Shown here one piece after another: positions 24,769 through 36,000 of a DNA stretch of 64,000 nt (position 1 is its first letter; every line of letters starts with the position of its first letter). The notes below the pieces were generated by a model that was not told where the DNA came from, did not search any database, and worked only from the letters and a program-made list of their open reading frames with translations. The translations under genes and the position numbers were made by a program. The stretch comes from Gordius sp. MW1 (Eukaryota > Nematomorpha > Gordioida > Gordea > Gordiidae): positions 8,144,413-8,208,412 of the forward strand of contig OZ038533.1 in the NCBI GenBank assembly GCA_964036665.1, read 5' to 3'.

Positions 24769-25817
24769 GTTTCAGGTCACCAATTATAATGTATGATGGT
24801 TGTCTAGAAGTGAGGGTAGGTTATAAACTTTATTTCACAAACACAATATATTTAATACGAATGAATAGCGAGATTGAATGTGAAAGAAGATATTAAAGTA
24901 ATGCCGAATGTGTAAAAGGCAGAGCTGTTAAAGTTACTTTACCACAGTAACTAGTTAAGTTACAGTTACTTTCACAAAAAATGTAACTAATTACAGTTAC
25001 AGTTACAAATTTTCAAATGTAACTGATTACAGTTCCAGTTACTTAACTGATGGAACTAGTTACATATAAAGTTACTAAAAACAATATTTTTTGATATTAT
25101 TTATTTTAACATTTATATAAAAATCAGAAGGTAATAAATGATGATTCGATTTCAATGATACGTTATTTTCTATATTGTCATCTAATAAGCTAGTTCGCTT
25201 TTTTTTATTATATAAACTACTTCTTCTTTTGCGCTCATTTTAAATAATTTTATACTTTAATACTATTTTATGATATAGGTTATACTGGCAGACAAAGTGA
25301 ACCGGAAGTAAAATTTAAATGATATTGATACAATTTAATTAATGCCAAGGCATTTGAAAAAGTAACTTTATTTATGAAACATCTAGGGCCTTTAAATTTT
25401 GCCATATTTATATAAAGAAAGGATCAAGAAAAATAATACATGGTATGAGGGGTATAGATAGTGTATTCCCAGCGCAAATAATGCCTTAGAATCAGCCAAT
25501 AGGCTAATAAAGATGAATTCTCACTGAGAGAACGCCTACCACTTAGTAGGTTCAAGGTCATGGCTTTAGATAAGGTTAAACTCTGAATATAAATACTCGA
25601 AAAAATTGTCAAAACCTATGAAAGATTTGAAGCTATGGACAGAAGGTTATGAATTTGCAAGAAATAATATTAATAGCCTCCAAAAAACATCTTAATATTA
25701 CTGAGTATTGTATACCATCAAGAAGTATTATGATTAGTGAAAATAACATTAGCAATGTCAAAAATTTTTGCTATGTGAACTTCCAAATGATTGTGAAAAA
25801 TGCTTTAAAGGCAAGTG

Positions 25818-25985
25818 CAATGGTTGCTTTTTATACAATATATTTGCAGGCATGTGTGTGGTTTTGTGGCAATTAAACTTAAATTTTGCCAACCACCTAA
25901 AGAAGCCAAAAGTTTGGGGCAAAAAAGAAAGCGAGGTACACCCAAAGCTAAATCAGCATTTATTGTGTATTAGTAAGTTTAGATA
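25818..25985 (+). pseudogene. SWIM zinc-finger transposase C-terminal fragment
   Basis: In one frame it reads Y-I-C-R-H-V-C-G-F-V-A-I-K-L-K then P-P-K-E-A-K and G-Q-K-R-K-R-G. This matches the better-preserved copy at 50015-50182. The C-x-H end of a SWIM finger followed by a basic K-R-K-R-G-R-P-like tail is typical of Mutator-like transposase relatives. The first cysteine pair is disturbed and the frame breaks upstream, so it is a captured fragment inside the hAT. Confidence 0.55.
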
Positions 25986-26439
25986 ATTTAACACTGATTA
26001 TTTAACAAACTTTAGGGTTTTGAAATGAAAGTTGTATCCAGCAAAATTTGTCTATTTTCCATTTTCTGTTAATAATTATTTTGTAATTATATTTAAATAA
26101 AAATTTGATTTGCTATATAGTTTAAGATTGATAACTCTCAATAAATTTGCAAATAAATACATTATAAACACAAGCATAGTAAAATTTAAAAAGGGAGAGA
26201 CAGAGCATTTTAGAATGGGAAATATAGATCATTACTTTTCATAGCTTTTCTAATTTGCCATATTTATTTGAAGGGTGAGAAGGGAGGAAAAAATTCAAGA
26301 CACTAAGATACCTTTTAATTGATAATTAACAATCAGGTCTCCAATCTGTTTAATGTAGCCAGAATAAAAAACTATTTTAATTTTCACAAACTCAATTTAA
26401 GTTTATTTTTATAAAATATTAACGCTAAATAGATTAATA

Positions 26440-26545
26440 TTGAGTATTATTAATTAAAATTACTGAGCATTTTATATTAATAACTGAGCATTATTAGGTT
26501 TATTACTGAGCATTTTTGAATTTTTTACCGAGCATTTAAATAACA
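26440..26545 (+). repeat. ACTGAGCAT reiteration
   Basis: Four or five degenerate copies of TTACTGAGCATTTT at ~25-35-bp spacing, ending at TAACATCC. The same array and end occur at 50665-50925. Confidence 0.7.
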
Positions 26546-27218
26546 TCCATTAAAATATATTATTATTTCAATAACATTCATTAATATACTAAAGTAATTT
26601 ATCAAATGGCTTTCAATATTTAAATTTAGAGGTTGGGCCAAAATCATTTGATATTTTAAGTTGATAAAAATTTGTTTTGCACATATATAAAAAGAACTGA
26701 ACAGTAGATAAGAGATAACCAATTAAAATTTATTAAATGTTCATTCATTTTTTACCTGTGTGTCACTTCTTTAAATTTTTGGAATACAAATTTGTACTAA
26801 AATATTTTATATAATATTGATAATTTACTGATAAAATAGAATATTTATTAGAAATTCAAATTTTCAAGTTTGATCCGCGAGAAAATTTAAATTAAAGTGA
26901 AGTACACAAACTAGACGTGTAATTTGAATATTTAATTAAAAAAATTTTAATTTATAACTTTAGTTACACAGTTACTGAAATAATGTAACTAACTACAGTT
27001 ACAGTTACCCTGAAGTAAAAGTCACTGGTTACAGTTACTTTACTGAAGAAAAGGAACTAGTTGCAGGAACTGTTATAACTAGTTACTTAACAGCTCTGGT
27101 AAAAGGTAATGCGGATGTTGATAATTCCAAATGCGATGGATAGAAGAAAAATGGTAACTCCAATTCGACGTAAAAATTCAATTCGTTACTTGTTGTCGCC
27201 AATATCTAAAACGGCACA

Positions 27219-27586
27219 CGATTGCCTGCCCAGCCCTTTGGCCGAGTGGGCCCAACAGCGGGTCCGACATTTTGCCTGTTTAATTTGTAATTGCAAATAA
27301 AGTATCAAAAATTTTTGTCAGCTTCCCCCCCTCCTTGGGAAAATCCTGGCTACGCGCCTGTATCCACACCAGCAAAATTGTATGTTAACAGATTTACTTT
27401 TGAGTCTAATCTATATTGGTTTTAGTCTATGGTTTATAACTTATTATAAAAACATATTTTTCACATCTTGCACTATCTGTTGCTCTAAAATTATGCAGGT
27501 ATAATCGAAGGCGATACAACAGCGTAAAGGATACCACTAGAGGAAAAATTATTAAAATTACCTTGGTGCCTGGTACCTTAAAGTCA
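27219..27586. other. candidate original 5' flank of THOC3, plus a MITE end
   Basis: Includes a C-run and TCCTGGCTACGCGCCTG MITE terminus (about 27325-27360), then about 225 bases of unassigned sequence that reach the left copy of the GTCAACATG duplication. If the 27596-33027 insertion is removed, this DNA lies directly upstream of the THOC3 ATG, so it is the best candidate for the ancestral 5' UTR and promoter. Confidence 0.5.
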
Positions 27587-27595
27587 GTCAACATG

Positions 27596-28055
27596 GGCCT
27601 AGGCTATGTATTCTCGATTCAGAGTGATAAATAACAAAACGTAAAATGCATTTCTTAAACGTTCCATTCCCGAGCGCAATCATCGCGTTCGTTAATTTGT
27701 GTGTTATTGTTTACAAATTTTTTTAAATTCGCCATTTTTGCTTGTTCTAATCCATATGGTAAGACAACATTTTGTGGCAATATAAAGGTATGATAAATAG
27801 ATATATTAACTATTTTCCTAGATAAATAATTTTGAATTTTTAATCTCTTCAAACAAGATTTGTTCATTAATTCAACATTTTGTGGCAATAAAAAGGTATG
27901 ATAAATAGATATATTAACTAATTTCCTAGATAAATAATTTTGAATTATTTTCTTAGATCAGTTGCAAAAGAGGTGGGAAAAATACATAAAACCATTCAAA
28001 GGTTCAACATATTTGTCTCATTTACTAAAACATCAATCAATAGTTGATTAACCAT
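27596..28055. repeat. left inverted arm
   Basis: Inverted copy of 32470-33027, diverging in the number of internal ~107-bp repeats. Confidence 0.85.
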
Positions 28056-28493
28056 TGTATTTAAGATTTACAACATGCATCTAATAGGTTTTTTTAATGA
28101 GGTTGAAAACCTTATTTGTTATCCGTGTAATACAATAAACCTTGTGTTGTTGCTCATGTTATTGTTGTTAGCAGTGTTATATTCAACATATTAATACTAT
28201 TTGTGATTCAGGGAGAGTTACAATTATTAATTGCTATGCAATTTATATTAATAAGAATGACCATTTAAGTATTTTATCAAATTTATAATATGATTTTCAT
28301 TAGAAATCATTAGTATAACAATTAAATCTACAATTTTGCATACATATTCTGACAAATCCTTAAATATTAGTTTGTAAAAATCTGAATACATTTATACATA
28401 TATCATTAAGAATATAAGTGCTGTTTTCTTATTTTAAGAGTTAATTGGTAGTATCAGAATCCTGTATGTTCTAAAAGCGAAAAGCTTTGTGCA

Positions 28494-28611
28494 TGTAGTA
28501 TTTATTTACGATATAGAATTATAACAACCGGACAATAGTAATGTATTTAGAACAAGGAAAACATATGTAACATAAAATATATACACAAGGAACGCTTAAC
28601 AATATATTACA
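28494..28611 (-). repeat. 3' LTR
   Basis: 118 bp; differs from 31943-32060 at one A/G position by eye. Confidence 0.88.
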
Positions 28612-28626
28612 ATAGTCCCCCCTAAG

Positions 28627-31600
28627 TTAATAATATTCTTCATAGTATCTTCTTGGAGGTTGGCGTCGTCGCTGCGGTCGTGGACTAATTGCCGTGGTTA
28701 CTTGTTCTCGTACTTCCCTCTCGTCATCACCCCCTATCCAGTTCGTTACATTCCCCAATGCTCTTCTTAACTGGTCTGCATGCTTCCGCTTTACTCGCCC
28801 TTCTGCCCAAACATCGTAGGACCAATCATTCTTTTTGTGATTCACTACTCCAGCGTGCCAACCCTTTTCCATTTCATTTTTTACCCATACTTTATCTCCT
28901 TCCTCAAAGGTACGGTAAAAAGCCTTCCTATCGTGATAATATTTCTGCTTCCACATATTATCTATTGTTATCTCTCTACCTGATCGACGTAGCTGGTGCA
29001 AGGAGGACCTTATTCTTCTTTTGAACATTAGTTCACTAGGAGACACGCTGGTAGTATTATGGGGAGTCAGTCTATAAGTCATCAAGACTTGAGCAATCGA
29101 CTTTTCTATCTCGATTTGTCTTAAAAGTAGAGTAAAACCGCATTTTCAAAGTCTTAATAAATCTTTCACATAAGCCATTAGATTTTGGGTGATATGGGGA
29201 TGTCCGAACGTGTTTAATTCCGTTTGCTCTTGTGAAAATTGCGAATTCTTGTCCCGTAAATTGTCCCCCATTGTCCGTGACTATGACCCTAGGCACTCCT
29301 AACCGTGCAAACCATTCCCGCAACGCCTTGATAATTCCATCTGAATGTAGCGAATTTAAAATCCTTACTTCTGGCCATTTTGAATACGCATCTACTAATA
29401 CTAGCCAATATTTGTGGTTAACTGGACCAGCCAAATCGATATGTACACGGTCCATTGGCTCCTCCGTAGTAGGCCATAAATATAAAGAAGATTCGGCCAT
29501 ATTCGGTCGAGTTTGTTGGCAGCTTTGACACCTGTGAACAAAGTTTCAATATCATCGTTAATATTTGGCCACCAACAATAAAATTTTGCTAGGTCAATCA
29601 TGCCCGATATCCCCGGATGTCCGGTGTGCAGATTCTCGAGCACAGCTTGCTTTAAATTTTCTGGAATCACTAACCGATTTTGCCAGTAAAGTAAATTATT
29701 TTCAACGGATAATTCATTTTTCTTTGGGTAAAATAACTTACGAATAGTTGCATCGTTGGCAGGTTTGCTCCAATTGCAACGGATCATATCAATAACAGAA
29801 TTTAATCTTGCATCCCTCCTTGTTCCTTCCACCAACGTCTTCCTATCAAATTCTAAATCTTCAATCATGTGTATGTGAATGTCTTCACTAACATCTACAA
29901 GGGTAGGTAACCGCGATAATGAATCTGCTATTTGGTTCCTATCACCAGATATATACTCAACTTTAAAATCGTATGCCATTAATTTTGTACTCCATCTTTG
30001 TAATCGCAAGTTGCAATTGTGATGATGTCCCTGGCGACCAAATATATATTGTAAAGGTCGATGATCTGTTCTCAATACGAATGTTCTCCCATATAGGTAT
30101 TGATGGAATTTATTAACAGCATATATGATACCTAAAGCTTCTTTATCAATAGTGGAATATTCTTTTTCTGCCGGGGTTAAAACTCTTGATGCATACGCTA
30201 TGGGCTTTTCTTTCCCATCAGGCTCCACGTGCATAAGTACCGCCCCCAGTCCTGTATCACATGCATCTGTGTATAAAACTATTGGTTTATTTAATGAATA
30301 AGGAACCACACTATCTTCTTTTGATATTAGGGTCTTTAATTTATCAAAACATTTTTCTTCCTCTATTCCCCATTCCCATTTAGAGTCCTTTTTTAGAAGG
30401 TTGTGTAATGTGACGCATTGTGGTTGAAGCATCGGTATAAATCTTCCTACATAATTCAATAACCCTAAAAATCCTTTGAGTTCAGACTTGTTTGTTGGTC
30501 TTTTGCAGTCCCTTAAGGCCAAAATTTTCTCTTCCGTAGGTTGAATGCCTTTAGAACTAATTTTATGACCTAAGTAGACAACGGAATCTTGAAGGAACTT
30601 TATTTTACTCGGGGTTGTAGTTATCCCTACTTCTTCAAAACGTTTTAATACTTCTTTAATATTTGACACATGTTGTTCGTCATTTATTCCCGTTATTATA
30701 ATGTCATCTATAAACACTGCCGTGTTGGGAATTCCATATAAAAGGTTGCTTATATACCTCTGAAATATTAAAGGGGCAACCTTGATTCCAAATGGTAGTC
30801 TGCGATAACGATATAATCCCAAGTGTGTTGCAATTGTAAGTAACCTTGCACTCCGTTCAGACATTTTCAACTGCAAGAATGCGTCTTTTAAATCGATGAC
30901 GGTAAATTTATTGCCTCCAATCAGTTTTGCTGTAACATCTTCAAAAGTAGGCAACGTATCCCCAACATCGTACAAATAATCATTTAATGTGACTTTGAAG
31001 TCTCCACATATCCTGATTGATTTATCTTTCTTATAACGGTTTACGGTAGGTGTGCACCATTGAATTGCAGTGTTTGAATCAACCTTTTCGATTACATCTT
31101 CTTCCAATAATCTTTTAATCTCTTTTTCAATGGCCTCCCTCATTGGAAAAGGTACCCTACGCGGGGGCAAACTTATAGGCCTATAAGGGGTTTTTAAATG
31201 TAAATCTACCAAAAAATTGTTTACTACGCCCAATTTCTCTGAAAATACTTTGGGAAATTGATCAATCAAATTTTCTAACTTAATTTGTCGAATATGAATA
31301 TTTTTTGGCAATTCAAATCCAAATTTTAAAATCTCAGGCAACCCTAACATTAAATCACCTTCATTGACTACTATCACATAGATGTCAAAACATTTATCAT
31401 TAATTTGCCCTTTAACTAAACACCTACCTAAAGTTTTGATATTATAATTTCCATAACCTAATATGCTAGGACATTCTGTTAACCCGGGCTGACCTATCTC
31501 TATCCAAGTCTGCTTATCTATTACAGTAGCCTGAGCAGCTGTATCAAACTCAAAATTATAAGGTTTCCCATTTAATATTGCTCTAACCAAAGCTCTATTG

Positions 31601-31941
31601 ATTTTATAAGTTTTAATACATCTAATGTAATTGTTATCATTTCCTCTATTTAAATAATTCCCATTCATTTCCTTATTGAATTTAGTCTCGAAAAAAAATA
31701 GAATTTTTACTCTTAAATAATAATTATTAATTACTAATTCATCAAAAGTGCAATTATTAATAAGTTTCGGATATACCTTAAGCTTTAACTTTTTCAGGGT
31801 AGGGAGGCCAATGAATGTTATGAGATATTTCTTCTTGTTCTCCGGCGCGACTTCTTTAATTTCCATGGCATTCTCCAACACTAACAGCCAATCTTCTATG
31901 TCTACTTGATCTGTGAATTCTTCTATTTTGACCAGCGCCAT
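28627..31941 (-). pseudogene. gypsy polyprotein with one main frameshift
   Basis: The long frame (31941-29401) starts 2 bases inside the 5' LTR. It holds a short gag-like segment (residues about 1-75), a protease region with F-D-T-A-A, reverse transcriptase with V-I-D-L-K-D-A-F and F-I-D-D-I-I-I, RNase H with L-Y-T-D-A-C-D and T-D-H-R-P-L-Q-Y, and the H-x-G-H of the integrase zinc finger. A frameshift near 29540 moves the rest of integrase (H-I-D-L-A-G; V-T-D-N-G-G-Q-F; C-E-R-F) to 29500-29072. A further shift near 29085 precedes the C-terminal segment (29085-28627). The gag is far shorter than usual, so an internal deletion is likely. Confidence 0.85.
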
Positions 31942-31942
31942 T

Positions 31943-32060
31943 TGTAGTATTTATTTACGATATGGAATTATAACAACCGGACAATAGTAATGTATTTAGA
32001 ACAAGGAAAACATATGTAACATAAAATATATACACAAGGAACGCTTAACAATATATTACA
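31943..32060 (-). repeat. 5' LTR
   Basis: 118-bp partner of 28494-28611. The coding ATG begins 2 bases inside it, so any primer-binding site (TGGCGCTGG-like) must overlap the coding start. Confidence 0.85.
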
Positions 32061-32469
32061 CATATAGTTACCAACAATTTATTAATTCTATTTTCAAAAC
32101 TTATTTTTTAAATGTTAACTCAGATAGTTACCAACAATCTTCTATTTCATTTTTTATAATAGGCACATATAAAAATGTCAAAAGCATTTTCAATGTTTTT
32201 ACCTGATGTTATAATCTAAAAGTTACTCAAGATAGTTACCATTACCAACAATCTTCTATTTCATTTTTTATAAAATGCACGTATAAAAATGTCAAAAGCA
32301 TTTTCAAATCTAATTTTTTATAACATGCTATCTTAAAAAATACAGTTTATTTAAATTGAGCCAAATTCAGCAAACCTTTTAGGAAATTTATTGAATCTCT
32401 AAAAAAACAACACTCAAATATGTCAGCTGCAATTTATTATTTTTAAGCAATAAGAAACAATGGTGAATC

Positions 32470-33027
32470 AACTATTGATTGATGTTTTAGTAAATGAGAA
32501 AAATATGTTGAACATTTGACTGGTTGATGTATTTTTCCCACCTCTTTTGCAACTGATCTAAGAAAATAATTTAAAATTATTTATCTAGGAAAATAGTTAA
32601 TATATCAATTTATCATACCTTTTTATTGCCACAAAATGTTGAATAAATGAACAAATCTTGTTTGAAGAGATTAAAGATTTAAAATTATTTATCTAGGAAA
32701 ATAGTTAATATATCAATTTATCATACCTTTTTATTGGCACAAAATGTTGAATAAATGAACAAATCTTGTTTGAAGAGATTAAAGATTCAAAATTATTTAT
32801 CTAGGAAAATAGTTAATATCTATTTATCATACCTTTATATTGCCACAAAATGTTGTTGTTTCCATATGGATTAGAACAAGCAAAAATGGCGAATTTAAAA
32901 ATTTTTTTGTAAACATTAACACACAAATTAACGAACGCGATGATTGCGCTCGGGAATGGAACGTTTAAGAAATGCGTTTTACGTTTTGTTATTTATCACT
33001 CTGAATCGAGAATACATAGCCTAGGCC
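32470..33027. repeat. right inverted arm, now the 5' flank of THOC3
   Basis: Inverted copy of the left arm. It ends GCCTAGGCC at 33027, seven bases before the THOC3 ATG, so any THOC3 transcript starting locally must start within transposon sequence. Confidence 0.85.
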
Positions 33028-33033
33028 GTCAAC

Positions 33034-36000
33034 ATGCAAGCTGATATTTTGAGGTTAAAAAATTATTTCTTAACTCATAATAAGACACGAGACTTTAATG
33101 CACATTTGTCGAAAGTACATTCTGTGGCCTGGAATTGTAAAGGCGATAAACTGGCGTCAGGGTCATTTGATAAGACCGCATGCATTTTTTCACTTGACAA
33201 AGATAAATTAGTAATTTATTATTCATATATATATTAATGCATATAGATTAAAGAACAAACTCTCAAAGGTCATTCCGACACTGTAGATCAGCTATGCTGG
33301 CATCCATCAAATCCCAATCAGTTAGTTACTGCAAGTGGGGATAAGAGTATTCGCCTTTGGGATATAAGATCTTCAAAATGTGTATCAAACATAATCACAA
33401 AAGGCAAGTTTTTTAATGATAATTATTATTGTTACTACAAATTAATAATATTTTATTCATCTGTGTCACACTATTTTGTTTATGTTTAAATACCACAATT
33501 AACATACAATTATCAATGAAACCATTTTATTAATTGCTTTAAATGTATTTTAAAAGCCCTCAATATTATTAACTAACTAAAAAGATGGCTGTTAAAATTT
33601 TTCTATAAAAGTATTCATTTATTGATTATTAGTTTTTTTTATAAATTTAATTAGAGATTATATTTCTATACTATAATTTTGATTGTCAACCTATGTTAGG
33701 TTATTTATATAAATAGACAAATCTAATTAGCTGAGTACTTGTATATAACAGAGTTGCATGGCTGATAATATTATTATGGCAGTGATATATATCATAAGCT
33801 AGAAAAATAAAACTTTGGGCCATATAATCTTGTATTAGATACCACATGGGCTAAAATGAAGCAGGAAATTTATTGTTATATCTTGAAGCCTAAGTTAAGT
33901 GGTGAGGGAGAATTGGAGGCTAGATAAGGGCTTATCTAAAAACATATGATCTGTCTTCCCTTAAGAACCAACATGGGTGAAGCCAAAAGGGGGCAGGGAG
34001 GGGTGGCTGCCCCCTCTTAATCCAAAAATTTGGCTAAATTTTCAAAAAATGATTGTTTTGCCCCTCCCTAAATCATTATTGTTCCCCTCTAATTCCAAAG
34101 CTGGCTACGCCCATGAGGACCAACAATGGGGATGATGTCCTAAAACATTATGAGATAATGCTATAGGTACTAATTATGTTGCTCAAGTGTTAGCCCACTA
34201 GAAGTGATGCTCAACTGGTCCATTAAAAAGGGAATTTATGTTATTGTAAGGCAAGTAATAAGTTGTGTATGTTTTAACGTTGTGATAGGGATACTGTTAA
34301 ATTTTACAAAACATTAAATATAAAAAATTAAATGCTTAAAGCAATAAACCTTATAAATATAATTAAATGGGTCATTTTAACCATTTTCCATCTTACCCCA
34401 CACTGTAAAAAATATTTTTTTTAATTATATAATTAAATTAATATTATTTACAAAGCTTTTTATTATACAATAATATGTTTACGAATAACTAGGCAAGATC
34501 TAAATTATATATAAGTTCAATCCTAAAATTTTCGCATCCTTTTTACTTAGGCAACAACTAGGGATTATTGTTGTACGTTACAACTTTAAATCCTTTACCT
34601 TGGCCAATTTTACATGTTAATGATTTATATCTTTGTATTTAACCACTGACTTTTTTGTATTACACAAGTATATTTAACTTTGTTTTTGTTAAAATAAACT
34701 TTTTAATCATGAAAAAATGAAAGTTAAGTTATATTGTAAAAAATGTAGTTTAATCATCTAATACCTTAAAGAAAAAGCCTAGTTTGTTTCTTTTTTTAGA
34801 GAAAAACTTTTTTATCAGCCTTTATGTACTGAATTTTATTGTCCTCCGTTAATCTTAGGTGAAAATATAAATGTGTGCTGGTCTCCAAATGGTAAAACTA
34901 TTGCAGTTGGTAGTAAAGAAGATTTGGTTACTTTCATTGATGTTACAAATTGTACTATACTAGCTGAGGAGCAGTTTAAATTTGAGGTCAATGAAATTAC
35001 ATGGAATAACACGAACAACTTATTTTTTTTGACAACTGGTCAGGGAAATATAACCATCCTAAGGTAATACATTAGTAATATTTATTGGGTTAATTTGTTT
35101 TACCTCTATTAACATTTTATCACTTGTTTCAATTTAGTTACCCAGATTTAAAATTACAACATATTTTACCAGCACATCCATCAAATTGTATATGTATCAA
35201 ATTTGACCCAAGTGGAAATTATTTTGCTATAGGTAGTACAGATGCATTAGTCAGCATTTGGGATTCTCATGAATTAGTATGTTTGCAAGTTCTTTCTAGG
35301 TAATTTAAAAGACATTCCAATTATCAAAAATTTTAAAATGTTTAACAATTTGTTTGGCATTTTTCAATGAAAATCGAAAAATTGCTTATTATTGACATAG
35401 CTAAATTATTTAAATTATAATGTACATTGCACCATATTTTAGTCATTAATTTTGTAATAATCATTGTTTAAGGTCATAGTGTAGCTTCAGCTAAATCAAA
35501 ATATATCCAATAGTTACACTAATTTATATTGATTTATTTTTTAATATTTTTTTTTATTATAAATATAGACAAATATAGGTAAAACCAGGGCTAGGATGGC
35601 CATAAAAAATCAAATTGTGTTTTAAAAAAAAAAAATTTCGAATTTTTCTGTTGGAATATAATTTTACAGACTATTTACTATAACATTAAAAAAAAAACAT
35701 TTTTTCCCACATTGACCTCAAAATTCCAGGGGAAGTCGTTAGCTCATACTACTTTTATGCCAACTTAAATTAATAAGGCGATTAGATTCACAGAGAATGC
35801 CATGTAATATGGTTACATTGACATATTAAAGATAAAAGTGGATCAAGAAAATAACCTCACTTATGTACCCATTAGACAGACTTTTGGTGAAAATTTTTTT
35901 TAAGAGTTTATAAATTTATAATCATTGTCTATTTCTCCAACACATAACAATTTAACCAGTTTTTTCATAACTAAATCTACTTATCATTTGTTTTTATGAT

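Larger units (their letters stand above)
24920..27098. mobile_element. 2.2-kb non-autonomous hAT
   Basis: Termini CAGAGCTGTTAA (24920) and TTAACAGCTCTG (ending 27098). An exact 8-bp target duplication, GTAAAAGG, lies at 24912-24919 and 27099-27106. Both ends carry many GTAACTGTAACT- and AACTAGTTAC-like subterminal repeats, expected as hAT transposase binding sites. The interior has no hAT transposase but holds a fragment of a different transposon, a SWIM finger and ACTGAGCAT repeats. Confidence 0.88.
20671..27218 (-). mobile_element. gypsy LTR retrotransposon with split 5' LTR
   Basis: LTRs of about 240 bp lie at 20671-20910 (3') and at 24790-24919 plus 27107-27218 (5', divided by a hAT at 24920-27098). 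Each begins TGTATGATGG and ends GCCACA or GGCACA in plus orientation. The interior runs gag, protease, RT, RNase H and integrase on the minus strand. A TGGTGACCTGAAACGTG-type primer-binding candidate lies just inside the 5' LTR, immediately before gag. No matching flanking target duplication was found. Confidence 0.85.
24790..27218 (-). repeat. 5' LTR of the gypsy element, interrupted
   Basis: LTR sequence at 24790-24919 resumes at 27107 after the hAT insertion. The 8-bp GTAAAAGG duplication accounts for the join exactly, matching GTAAAAGGTAATGC in the intact LTR near 20797. Confidence 0.8.
28494..32060 (-). mobile_element. young gypsy element with 118-bp LTRs
   Basis: The LTRs at 28494-28611 and 31943-32060 are both 118 bp (TGTAGT...ATTACA in plus orientation); I found one mismatch. 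A purine-rich TTAGGGGGGACTAT tract (minus strand) sits beside the 3' LTR. The 3.57-kb element lies inside the Mutator-like element. Its flanks (TGCA left, CATA right) do not form a matching duplication. Confidence 0.85.
27596..33027. mobile_element. long-armed Mutator-like element abutting THOC3
   Basis: The inverted arms begin GGCCTAGGCTATGTATTCTC and are nearly identical for several hundred bases (left about 27596-28055, right about 32470-33027). Both arms contain a ~107-bp internal repeat ending in CATTTTGTGGCA, about two copies left and three right. The flanks are exact 9-bp direct repeats GTCAACATG (27587-27595 and 33028-33036). Long inverted repeats plus a 9-bp duplication fit Mutator-like or foldback elements. 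Without the internal gypsy it is ~1.87 kb, with no transposase recognised. Confidence 0.85.
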
